A stretch of 6,656 bases of DNA, from positions 1-6,656 of the forward strand of contig SXYY01000079.1 in the NCBI GenBank assembly GCA_005788145.1, read 5' to 3'. Positions 1-6,600 of this stretch are shown here, piece after piece. Within the stretch, counting starts at the first letter, position 1, and each line of letters opens with the position of its first letter. The position numbers and the translations under genes were made by a program. The notes beneath the pieces are model-generated. The model was not told the DNA's origin. It saw only the letters and a program-made list of their open reading frames with translations, and searched no databases. This DNA comes from Bacteroidota bacterium (lineage in GTDB: Bacteria > Bacteroidota > Bacteroidia > NS11-12g > UBA955).

Positions 1-645
1 AAACCCGCAGATGACGGATGCAGCGCAGCAGTGCGAAAAATTAAATCTGCCAGAGAATTACACGATTTCATGGGGGCCATTTTTAGGGAGACGGAAGCAG
101 TAAGTCCCGATTTGTGTGAAAAATTGGGGATTCGTGTGACGGATGAAATGCCAAGAAAATCAGAATTGCTGATTGAACAATTCATCGACAAAGCAGGCGC
201 CTCGCGGTTTTTGGAGGTTACAGGCGGGATGGTTACTCATGTCAACGAAGACGGGAGTATTTCCTACGAGGTTTTCGAACCCTCAGAGTCCTTGGCGGAA
301 AGCGAAATCTTGAGTTTGGAGGAAAAATTCTTGGCGGGTCAAGGACAAAATCTCACCCCCTCAAGGTTTTCGAAGGATCCAACCGAACAATCCTACATTA
401 GCACTGCCGTAAGAAACACGATAGAGTCGGTGGCCAGGGCTCTCGATGTTACAGGATATTGTAGGATCGATGCGTTTGTGCGAATTTTTGATGCCAAACG
501 CGTAGAAACCATCATCATTGAGGTCAATTCATTGCCTGGAATGACGCCAGCAACCTGTATCTATCACCAAGCATCGATAAACGGATACAAGCCCTTTGAA
601 TTCATCAGGGAAATACTGAAATTTGGAGAAAATCGCATCGCGTGA
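1..645 (+). CDS. ATP-grasp ligase, D-alanine--D-alanine ligase-like, 3' part
   Basis: Incomplete at the 5' side: the frame is open from base 1, and the first residues, KPADDGCSAAV, already belong to the ATP-binding fold, so the GTG at 31 is not the start. The 214 visible residues are the C-terminal half of an ATP-grasp enzyme. Visible landmarks (window residue numbers) are LLIEQFI with E59 in the nucleotide-binding strand, EEKFLAGQGQNLTP at 108-120, and the metal-binding set D157 (CRIDAF), E174 and N176 in IIEVNSLPGMTP. Enzymes with this set join two D-alanines, using ATP, for peptidoglycan precursors in the cytoplasm. The segment around residues 66-92 (SRFLEVTGGMVTHVNEDGS...) does not look like the classical short Ddl. 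It may be a longer, divergent Bacteroidota relative, so the substrate is uncertain. The stop overlaps the GTG of the PASTA gene. Confidence 0.8.
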   Translation, partial: KPADDGCSAAVRKIKSARELHDFMGAIFRETEAVSPDLCEKLGIRVTDEMPRKSELLIEQFIDKAGASRFLEVTGGMVTHVNEDGSISYEVFEPSESLAESEILSLEEKFLAGQGQNLTPSRFSKDPTEQSYISTAVRNTIESVARALDVTGYCRIDAFVRIFDAKRVETIIIEVNSLPGMTPATCIYHQASINGYKPFEFIREILKFGENRIA

Positions 646-1229
646 AAAATTGGCTGTATAACATAGGTTTGGGTGGTTTGTTCGTGGCCATCGTCATTAC
701 ACTGACGTATTTCGGCCTAAACTACTACACCCGGCATGGCGATGCCATCTTGGTGCCCAATGTGCTAAAGCTCAAACCGTTTGAAGCAGAAGAAAAGCTT
801 TCAACAATGGATCTTCGCATGAAAATCATCGATACCGTTTACATCGACAACATGAAACCAGGTGTTATTGTAGAGCAATTGCCATTGGCCAACGAGGATG
901 TAAAATCAGGACGCGTGGTTTATGTTACCGTTAACGCAACATCCAGACCCCGCGTCAGTATGCCGAAACTCACCGACTGCAGTTTGAATTTAGCGAAAGC
1001 CTTGTTGAAAAATGCGGGGTTGAAATTGGGAAATGTAACGAAGGAATATGCGGAGTATGGCAACAATTTGGTTACCGCCCAACGCGTTGGCGGAAGAAGT
1101 ATTGAGGCCGGAGAAAAAGTCTTGAAAGGAACAGTGGTTGATATCACAATCATTGACTCCGAAATGTCTCCCAACAGTGATTCAACAGCGGTGCTCGACC
1201 CGATTGAGGGAGATATAGAAGGCGAGTAA
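642..1229 (+). CDS. Membrane-anchored protein with two PASTA domains
   Basis: A 195-residue protein. Residues about 8-30 form one hydrophobic membrane span after a short basic N-terminus, so the rest should face the periplasm. Two PASTA domains follow, at about 36-99 (from ILVPNVLKLKPFEAEEKL to VVYVTVNA) and 104-172 (from RVSMPKLTDCSLNLAKALL to VVDITIID). The tail, 173-195, is rich in Ser, Asp and Glu. PASTA domains usually sit on Ser/Thr kinases or penicillin-binding proteins and contact peptidoglycan; here they stand alone on an anchor, as in other Bacteroidota, and a wall or division role is inference. The start is GTG at 642, giving a GTGA overlap with the ligase stop. GGAGA at 625-629 is a possible but rather distant ribosome site, 12 bases upstream. 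The overlap suggests translational coupling with the ligase. Confidence 0.88.
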   Translation: MKNWLYNIGLGGLFVAIVITLTYFGLNYYTRHGDAILVPNVLKLKPFEAEEKLSTMDLRMKIIDTVYIDNMKPGVIVEQLPLANEDVKSGRVVYVTVNATSRPRVSMPKLTDCSLNLAKALLKNAGLKLGNVTKEYAEYGNNLVTAQRVGGRSIEAGEKVLKGTVVDITIIDSEMSPNSDSTAVLDPIEGDIEGE

Positions 1230-1260
1230 TCTCTCTTTTCTGTCATTCTTACACATTGAT

Positions 1261-1305
1261 TAAAAATATTATTGTGTTTTTTTCGTTAATTTAGCGTGTT
1301 GTTTG
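1261..1305 (+). promoter_or_regulatory. Weak promoter-like region before the T9SS protein gene
   Basis: The 125-base gap between the PASTA gene and the T9SS gene is AT-rich in its middle. It has two near matches (7 of 8) to the Bacteroidota minus-7 box TAnnTTTG: TATTATTG at 1267-1274 and TAATTTAG at 1287-1294. Neither has a TTTG minus-33 element at the usual distance of about 19-21 bases. This is therefore a candidate region, not a resolved promoter. No convincing terminator for the upstream pair was found in the gap. Confidence 0.25.
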
Positions 1306-1354
1306 TCGCTCTGCAACCTTACAAACGCTGAGTTTTCAACGCACAAACTGTTCC

Positions 1355-3265
1355 ATGCACGCCAAGAGTATCCTCTCTGCTATCCTTGTGCTATTTGTCG
1401 GTCTGGCAGATGCACAACCCATTGTGCGCCTACAGCCCTTGATTCATCGCCCAATTTTAGAAGAAGACCAACCCATTGACAATCAAGTAGCTTGGGGCAT
1501 TTCAGATACATTAACATTGCCATTTTTTGAGGACTTTTCGCACGCCATTGGCTACCCCGACGAAAGAAGATGGACGGATAATTTGGTTTGGGTTAACAAC
1601 AGTTTTCCCAAAAAAGTGCCCAATTTCGGCGTTGCCACATTTGACCATTTGGATGCTCATGGTAATCCATACCATACGTTGGACAAGCGCGTGATGGTAT
1701 ACGCGGACAGCTTAACATCGCAGCCCATTAACCTTCAATTTAAACGTGTTGGAAACCAAACCATCAATTACAAACCCACCGATTCTATTTATATCAGTTT
1801 CTTCATTCAACGCCAAGGGATTGGTGATGCACCTGAAGCTGAGGATAGTTTGATTTTGTATTTCAAAAACATTCAGAACGAATGGGTGAAATCCTGGGGA
1901 ATCGCAGGCGATTTTGTGGGCAATTTTCAAGAGTTTTTCGTACCAATTGCTCACTATGATTTCCTTACCCCAAATTTTCAATTTCGCTTCGTCAATTTTA
2001 CGAAAGCAACGGGGAATCTGAATCACTGGCATTTAGATTACATCAGAATTGAAAAAAATCGAAAAAGCGGAGAGAAGACAATCCAAGATGTTGGTATCAG
2101 CCAAGTGAATCACGGCATGTTCATGGATTATGCCAATGTGCCCTTCTCGCATTACCGCTACAATAATAGCATCCGCGGTATTGGTCCCACACTGATCGCC
2201 AAAAACTTGAATAGCATCGCAGTACAAACGCGCTTTCAATTGAGCATTTTCAACCAATTCAACAAACAAGTTTACAGCAAGCCGTTTTCTGCGAGTACCC
2301 GAAACCTCAAAGCGTTGGGTGACACAACCGAAAAGTACGAGTCGCTTCTCTATGATACACTCAGCACCTCCACCCCGAAAATCAAATATGTCTTTAGTGT
2401 AAATCCGCAGAGTAACGATATTACCCCAGACAATTACAATAGCCAAACCAACAACAATACCGTTATTCAATCCCATACCGTGATGCCCTGGTACGCCTAT
2501 GACGACGGCAGTGCGGAGGGTGGATTTGGTTTGGATTATGCCTTTTTGGGCAATTTGAAAGGACAGTTTGCGATGGATTTTAACGTCATCAAATCAGATT
2601 CACTGCGTGGATTGGCTGTGTATTTCAACCAAAGTTTAACCGATGTGAGCGCGAGAAGTTTCAAATTGCGCCTATGGAAAGAAATTAGCCCAGTTGGAAG
2701 ACCTGATAACCAAGACAAACTCATTTACGAGGTATCAATGGCCCGCCCAATTTACTCGGATTCAATCAACGGATTTTCTTACATCTTTTTTGATTCAGCA
2801 ATTTACCTCGCTGCCGGCAAATACTATGTAGGATGGTTGCAACAAATGCCTTACGTCTTGAATATTGGTTACGACAACAACTACCGCTACCAAGGCAAAG
2901 ACCAATCGAACCCCCATTTGTACAGCAATTTGCTCGGCAGTTGGGAATATGCAGGCGGCGATGCCAAAGGAACACCCATGATTAGAATGTTGTTTGGAGA
3001 GCGAGTGGAATACGCATTTAGCAATCCAAAAATCAAAAAGCCATCATTGGCGTTGTATCCCAACCCTTGTAAGGAATACATACACCTCAACGGCGACCAT
3101 ACTGAAGGTGCCAAAATAGAAATTTGGGATATTTCAGGGAAATTACACCTGCATGCCGATTACTCAAATCGTATATTCGTGGGAGATTTGATGCGAGGGC
3201 ACTATTACTTGCGATGCATTGGCAACGACAGACAAATCTCGTATAACCACTTTATCAAGATATGA
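1355..3265 (+). CDS. Secreted T9SS type A sorting-domain protein, function unknown
   Basis: A 636-residue protein. Residues 1-20 are a signal peptide (hydrophobic SAILVLFVGLADA, likely cut before Q21) for export to the periplasm. The last ~70 residues (about 565-636) are a type A C-terminal sorting domain: LALYPNPCKEYIHL, then IEIWDISGKLHLH, then GHYYLRCIGNDRQ and a final basic-hydrophobic strand. Such domains direct cargo through the T9SS across the outer membrane, after which the domain is removed. Residues about 55-235, starting LPFFEDFS and ending HWHLDYIRIEK, resemble the beta-sandwich (jelly-roll, MAM/lectin-like) modules common in these proteins. Residues 240-550 are beta-rich with no motif recognised. 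No catalytic signature was seen, so adhesin, structural protein or enzyme all remain open. No Shine-Dalgarno precedes ATG 1355, as is common in this phylum. Its stop overlaps the rhodanese start. Confidence 0.9.
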   Translation: MHAKSILSAILVLFVGLADAQPIVRLQPLIHRPILEEDQPIDNQVAWGISDTLTLPFFEDFSHAIGYPDERRWTDNLVWVNNSFPKKVPNFGVATFDHLDAHGNPYHTLDKRVMVYADSLTSQPINLQFKRVGNQTINYKPTDSIYISFFIQRQGIGDAPEAEDSLILYFKNIQNEWVKSWGIAGDFVGNFQEFFVPIAHYDFLTPNFQFRFVNFTKATGNLNHWHLDYIRIEKNRKSGEKTIQDVGISQVNHGMFMDYANVPFSHYRYNNSIRGIGPTLIAKNLNSIAVQTRFQLSIFNQFNKQVYSKPFSASTRNLKALGDTTEKYESLLYDTLSTSTPKIKYVFSVNPQSNDITPDNYNSQTNNNTVIQSHTVMPWYAYDDGSAEGGFGLDYAFLGNLKGQFAMDFNVIKSDSLRGLAVYFNQSLTDVSARSFKLRLWKEISPVGRPDNQDKLIYEVSMARPIYSDSINGFSYIFFDSAIYLAAGKYYVGWLQQMPYVLNIGYDNNYRYQGKDQSNPHLYSNLLGSWEYAGGDAKGTPMIRMLFGERVEYAFSNPKIKKPSLALYPNPCKEYIHLNGDHTEGAKIEIWDISGKLHLHADYSNRIFVGDLMRGHYYLRCIGNDRQISYNHFIKI

Positions 3266-3570
3266 GTACAGATATTTCCGTAGTTGAATTAAAAAAACGC
3301 TTGGATGCGGGCGAAACCATCAACCTGATTGATGTGCGTGAACAACACGAATATGACGAATTCAATTTGGGCGGAGCGTTGATTCCATTGGGTACATTGC
3401 CCGGAAAATTGGAAGACCTAGAAGACCTAAAAAATGAAGAAGTCATCGTTCATTGCAGAAGTGGCGCAAGAAGCGGAACCGCAAAAATGTTCCTAACCCA
3501 AAGTGGGTTTACCAATGTGAGAAATCTGTTGGGTGGCGTTTTGGATTGGCAAGCCCAATTCGGTCAATAA
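3262..3570 (+). CDS. Single-domain rhodanese-like sulfurtransferase
   Basis: A 102-residue protein made of one complete rhodanese domain. It has the N-terminal strand-helix ISVVELKKRL, LIDVRE at 22-27 (D24, R26), the phosphatase-like active-site loop VHCRSGARS with catalytic C65 and R70, and the closing helix region GFTNVRNLLGGVLDW. Rhodaneses carry sulfur as a cysteine persulfide and pass it to cyanide, thiols or partner proteins; the six-residue loop from C65 to R70 has the usual size for a sulfurtransferase. No signal peptide is present, so it should be cytoplasmic. The start ATG 3262 overlaps the T9SS gene stop (ATGA). Residues 51-56 (EDLEDL) come from a perfect 9-base tandem repeat. The physiological sulfur donor and acceptor are unknown. 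The cytochrome gene starts 11 bases downstream. Confidence 0.92.
   Translation: MSTDISVVELKKRLDAGETINLIDVREQHEYDEFNLGGALIPLGTLPGKLEDLEDLKNEEVIVHCRSGARSGTAKMFLTQSGFTNVRNLLGGVLDWQAQFGQ
3412..3429 (+). repeat. Perfect 9-base in-frame tandem repeat in the rhodanese gene
   Basis: GAAGACCTA occurs twice back to back (3412-3420 and 3421-3429), each copy reading Glu-Asp-Leu in frame. It lies in the variable loop before the strand leading to the active-site cysteine, a place where length changes are tolerated. Confidence 0.85.
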
Positions 3571-3581
3571 AAAGGTCTAGG

Positions 3582-5588
3582 ATGCTCAGTTCGCGGCATT
3601 GGGTTGCAGTCATTGTGATCGCCGGCATTTCGGTGGTTGTGGCTACAATTGTCCAATGCAAAGCGCCAAAAGCCGAACCCACCTTCCGAAACCTGGGGGA
3701 TTCAGCCACCTATGTGGGAATTCAGGCCTGCAAAGGATGTCACTCCGACAAACATGCCACCTTCCTAGAAACCGGCATGGGCATGAGCTTTCACAAAGCG
3801 GAAAAACAATATTCCAAAGCAAACTTTGTCAGGATCAAACCCGTTTACGACAAAAAGTTAGACCTCTATTACTTTCCTTATTGGCAGAACGAATCGCTTT
3901 ACATCCAAGAATTCAGGCTGAATGGAAGGGACACCATCCACAATCGTCGTGAGAAAATCACCCACATTGTAGGCAGTGGTCAGCACACGAACAGTCACTT
4001 TTGGACCGATGGCGAGCATCTATACCAAGCCCCCCTCACCTTCTACACCCAAAAGGGCATTTGGGATTTACCCCCAGGCTATGAAGAATTCAATACCCGC
4101 TTCAACCGGAAAATTGATATCGAATGCATGAGCTGTCATACGGGCATGCCAAAAACCAAAGACGGTTCTGTCAACATCTTCGAAAAACTCCCGCTCGGCA
4201 TTGACTGTGAACGCTGTCATGGCCCCGGTTCCCTTCATGTTCAAGAAAAATCGAATGGAATTATTGTGGATACCCGCAAACAAACCGATTGGTCTATTGT
4301 AAACCCAAAACGTCTGCCCTGGAAACTGCAAGTAGATATTTGTCAGCGCTGCCACTTACAAGGCAATAACGTGCTCAAACCAGGTAAGAAATTCACCGAT
4401 TTTCGTCCAGGCATGCACCTTGATTCGATTTTCACCGTTTACATGCCAACCTACAAGGGCGATGCGGCATTCGTGATGGCCGGACATGCGGAGCGATTCC
4501 AAATGAGCGCTTGTTTCAAAAGTTCGAACAAGGGCGATCTCAACAAGTACAATGCCAACATCAATTTCACTTGCATCAACTGCCACAATCCCCATGTGAG
4601 CGTGAAGAAGACCAATCAAGACCGATTTAACCAAACCTGTGTAAGTTGCCACCAACCCAAAACCAAGAAAAGCAAACATGAGGGATGTAATCTCAGCGCA
4701 GCGATGAGAGGAACGAGAACTTGTGTGAATTGCCACATGCCTAGTAGCGATACCCGGGACATTCCCCACGTGAGCATTCACGACCATTACATTTCCAAGA
4801 CCAACGCGATTAACCCAAGCAAGCCCATCGACATTTCTAAAAAATATGGGCAACCCACCGGACTTCATGCTGTAAATAACCCCAATCCCGGCACAGAGGA
4901 ACTCTTTCAAGCCTATATCACGTATTTTGAAAAGTTCGATGCCAACGCACTTTACATGAAAGAGGCAAAAAGGATCTTGTCATCGGTTAACGGCGACAAC
5001 GAACCCAGCTTGGATGTCATTGGATTGGAAGCACAAATCCACTACCTGTACAATCAGCAGGCGTTCAGCGACATGATTGCACTGTGGGAAAACGGTGCCA
5101 GCGAAGGTCAGCGAGAGGCGCTAATCGGCGATGCATGGACCCAATACAGGATGGCCGTGGCTTATGACAAAAAATCCCCAACCGATTTAACTGAAGATAA
5201 AAAGCAGGATGCCAAAGCCATCCAATATTACCGCAATGCCTACGAGGCGATGCCGTTGAACACCGATTTCTTGGCTGAATACACCGGTACTTTGGCGAAG
5301 GCACTTCGGACAGAAGAAGCCAAACCCCTCATCTTACAGGGATTAAAACACCAGCCCAAACACGAACAGTTGCTGATGAACTTGGGATATTGTCAGTACC
5401 AAGAAAAACAATGGAAATCGGCCATCAGCACCTATGAGAAAGCCCTTGCGCTCAACCCGGAATCTCAAGCAATGTTGAGTCTAATCGACCTATATGTTGC
5501 CGTTGGACAGAAAGACAAGGCCAGGGTCTTGTATGAGCGTGCAAAGAAATGGGCTGACCCAAAAATATTGCGAAGTTGGTCGTTCTGA
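3582..5588 (+). CDS. Seven-haem c-type cytochrome with C-terminal TPR repeats
   Basis: A 668-residue envelope electron-transfer protein. Residues about 6-25 are a hydrophobic export signal or membrane anchor, followed by C26. Seven CXXCH covalent haem sites are present: CKGCH 50-54, CMSCH 182-186, CERCH 209-213, CQRCH 254-258, CINCH 331-335, CVSCH 353-357 and CVNCH 381-385. Further family-like stretches are TGMGMSFHKA (65-74), VGSGQHTNSHFW, GIDCERCHGPGSLHV and DIPHVSIHDHY; their histidines are candidate distal haem ligands. Residues about 515-660 are TPR-like helices, the best unit being about 597-628 (NLGYCQYQEKQW...ALALNPE). Multihaem/TPR proteins of this layout are known in several phyla, but their substrate is not established. 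ATG 3582 is chosen because AAAGG lies at 3571-3575 with 6-base spacing and a signal follows at once; the in-frame ATG at 3453 would add 43 residues inside the rhodanese gene and hide the signal. Probably co-transcribed with the rhodanese. Confidence 0.93.
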   Translation: MLSSRHWVAVIVIAGISVVVATIVQCKAPKAEPTFRNLGDSATYVGIQACKGCHSDKHATFLETGMGMSFHKAEKQYSKANFVRIKPVYDKKLDLYYFPYWQNESLYIQEFRLNGRDTIHNRREKITHIVGSGQHTNSHFWTDGEHLYQAPLTFYTQKGIWDLPPGYEEFNTRFNRKIDIECMSCHTGMPKTKDGSVNIFEKLPLGIDCERCHGPGSLHVQEKSNGIIVDTRKQTDWSIVNPKRLPWKLQVDICQRCHLQGNNVLKPGKKFTDFRPGMHLDSIFTVYMPTYKGDAAFVMAGHAERFQMSACFKSSNKGDLNKYNANINFTCINCHNPHVSVKKTNQDRFNQTCVSCHQPKTKKSKHEGCNLSAAMRGTRTCVNCHMPSSDTRDIPHVSIHDHYISKTNAINPSKPIDISKKYGQPTGLHAVNNPNPGTEELFQAYITYFEKFDANALYMKEAKRILSSVNGDNEPSLDVIGLEAQIHYLYNQQAFSDMIALWENGASEGQREALIGDAWTQYRMAVAYDKKSPTDLTEDKKQDAKAIQYYRNAYEAMPLNTDFLAEYTGTLAKALRTEEAKPLILQGLKHQPKHEQLLMNLGYCQYQEKQWKSAISTYEKALALNPESQAMLSLIDLYVAVGQKDKARVLYERAKKWADPKILRSWSF

Positions 5589-5627
5589 AACCCTTGAATT
5601 TCCACCCCATCACCCTGAGAAAATTTG

Positions 5628-5635
5628 TATTTTTG
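5628..5635 (+). promoter_or_regulatory. TATTTTTG minus-7 box for the CoA-transferase gene
   Basis: A perfect match to the Bacteroidota TAnnTTTG minus-7 element lies in the 53-base gap after the cytochrome gene, ending 6 bases before ATG 5642. Transcription would begin at or next to the start codon, predicting a leaderless or nearly leaderless mRNA. No TTTG minus-33 element is seen at the usual spacing (the nearest TTG, 5594-5596, is too far). AAGG at 5637-5640 is too close to the ATG to act as a normal ribosome site. Confidence 0.6.
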
Positions 5636-5641
5636 TAAGGC

Positions 5642-6295
5642 ATGCTAGACAAATTTGGAATTGCGAAGCGAATCGCCCAGGAGTTGCGCGATGGATATTA
5701 TGTAAACTTAGGCATTGGCATCCCAACGTTGGTAGCCAATTATATCCCAGAGGGCATGGAAGTGGTGTTGCAATCGGAAAATGGATTGTTGGGCATGGGT
5801 GCTTTTCCATTCGAGGGCGAAGAGGATCCTGATTTAATCAATGCTGGTAAGCAAACGGTAACGATGGTTAAGGGCGCGAGCATTTTTGATAGTGCCACCA
5901 GTTTTGGTATGATCCGCGCTGGCAAAGTAGATTTGACCGTCCTCGGGGCGATGGAAGTGAGTGATAACGGTGATATTGCCAATTGGAAAATCCCTGGGAA
6001 AATGGTCAAAGGCATGGGTGGTGCGATGGATTTGGTGGCATCGGCCAAGAACATCATCGTGGCGATGCAACACACCAACAAAGCAGGCGAAAGCAAACTT
6101 TTGCCTCAGTGCTCACTCCCCATTACAGGATTGGGTTGCGTAAAAAAAGTAGTCACCGAATTGGGCGTGTTTGACATCACAGAACGCGGCTTTGAACTCC
6201 GAGAAATTGCACCCGGTGTAACGATCGACGAAGTAAAAGCAAAAACTTTGGGACGATTGGTGGTGGAAGGCGAGATTAAAACGGTTGCGATTTAA
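5642..6295 (+). CDS. scoB: 3-oxoacid CoA-transferase (family I), subunit B
   Basis: A 217-residue protein, the full usual length of a bacterial B subunit. In the cytoplasm, with an A subunit, such enzymes move CoA between succinyl-CoA or acetyl-CoA and acetoacetate or another short-chain acid, through a glutamyl-CoA intermediate. The sequence shows the glycine-rich start VNLGIGIPTLVANYIP (21-36), the catalytic motif SENGLLG with E46, EDPDLINAGK (61-70), VSDNGDIANWKIPGK (106-120), GMGGAMDL (124-131) and the LPQCSLPITG and FDITERGFEL blocks near the end. No key residue is missing. SCOT (succinyl-CoA:3-ketoacid) is the likeliest activity, but an AtoA-type acetate CoA-transferase cannot be excluded by sequence alone. 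The A-subunit gene normally lies next to it but is not on either side here. ATG 5642 has no proper ribosome site and follows a minus-7 box directly. Confidence 0.93.
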   Translation: MLDKFGIAKRIAQELRDGYYVNLGIGIPTLVANYIPEGMEVVLQSENGLLGMGAFPFEGEEDPDLINAGKQTVTMVKGASIFDSATSFGMIRAGKVDLTVLGAMEVSDNGDIANWKIPGKMVKGMGGAMDLVASAKNIIVAMQHTNKAGESKLLPQCSLPITGLGCVKKVVTELGVFDITERGFELREIAPGVTIDEVKAKTLGRLVVEGEIKTVAI

Positions 6296-6391
6296 TTCGC
6301 GCCAAAGCAATGGTAGAAGCGCGTTGTACCCAATAGTTATCCAATCAAAGACTCCGGAGCACCGGGTACTTCAAACGGTCTTTTGACAATC

Positions 6392-6577
6392 TCACTCGCC
6401 AGTATTGTATTTCTTGTTATGGGCCTTGGCCTTTTCTTCATGCTTCTTAAAAGCATTCAAGGCGAAGTAAATCGCGGCGAAAACAACCACAGACATAATA
6501 ATTTCCCAAACAAACAATTCCTGCTTGAATTTATCTTTTGAATGTTCTTGAACGGCTTGAGCGGTAGTGGTTTCCAT
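6392..6577 (-). CDS. Small single-span membrane protein, unknown function
   Basis: A 61-residue protein that I do not recognise. It has a polar N-terminus (METTTAQAVQEHSKDKFKQE), one membrane span at about 21-43 (LFVWEIIMSVVVFAAIYFAL) and a strongly charged, Lys-rich tail (KKHEEKAKAHNKK). The positive-inside rule predicts a cytoplasmic C-terminus. Size and layout resemble small accessory subunits of respiratory or transport complexes, but no specific family is claimed. Support for a real gene comes from a perfect TATCTTTG box 15 bases upstream of the ATG and from the well-formed membrane helix. It is convergent with the CoA-transferase gene. The frame may have been longer: a one-base shift at the stop would join it to 17 more protein-like residues ending at 6337. 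Confidence 0.6.
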   Translation of the reverse strand: METTTAQAVQEHSKDKFKQELFVWEIIMSVVVFAAIYFALNAFKKHEEKAKAHNKKYNTGE

Positions 6578-6592
6578 CGATTATCGTAATCA

Positions 6593-6600
6593 CAAAGATA
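6593..6600 (-). promoter_or_regulatory. TATCTTTG minus-7 box for the small membrane protein
   Basis: On the minus strand TATCTTTG is a perfect TAnnTTTG match, ending 15 bases before the ATG at 6577. The expected transcript would have a leader of only about 10 bases. No minus-33 TTTG is visible at standard spacing. A chance match is possible in a short AT-rich gap, but position and strand fit the gene. Confidence 0.5.

Noticed and set aside
1207..1240. A possible terminator hairpin GGGAGA/TCTCTC followed by TTTTCT after the PASTA gene
   Set aside because: The stem has only six pairs including a G-T pair, the loop is 16 bases, and half of it lies inside the coding region.
920..1246. A 108-residue minus-strand open frame
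   Set aside because: It is antisense to the second PASTA domain, with low-complexity Ser/Thr-rich sequence typical of shadow frames.
2033..2476. A 147-residue minus-strand open frame
   Set aside because: It is antisense to the T9SS protein, which has a clear signal and sorting domain in a continuous frame. No motif was seen in the antisense product.
3453..3581. An upstream in-frame ATG extending the cytochrome by 43 residues
   Set aside because: It lies inside the rhodanese gene in another frame, gives a basic non-signal N-terminus, and would bury the export signal. ATG 3582 has an AAAGG site at the right spacing.
4356..4910. A 184-residue open frame on the minus strand
   Set aside because: It is antisense to the haem-rich part of the cytochrome, and no recognisable domain appears in it. 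The plus-strand gene fully explains the region.
5740..6096. A 118-residue minus-strand open frame
   Set aside because: It is antisense to conserved motifs of the CoA-transferase, including the catalytic SENG region. No independent support.
6298..6369. Inverted repeats between the convergent genes: CGCGC/GCGCG (6298-6302, 6319-6323), GTACCC/GGGTAC (6326-6331, 6364-6369) and the palindrome CTCCGGAG (6352-6359)
   Set aside because: Stems are short, loops are long or absent, and no T-run follows, so a terminator or operator call is not supported.
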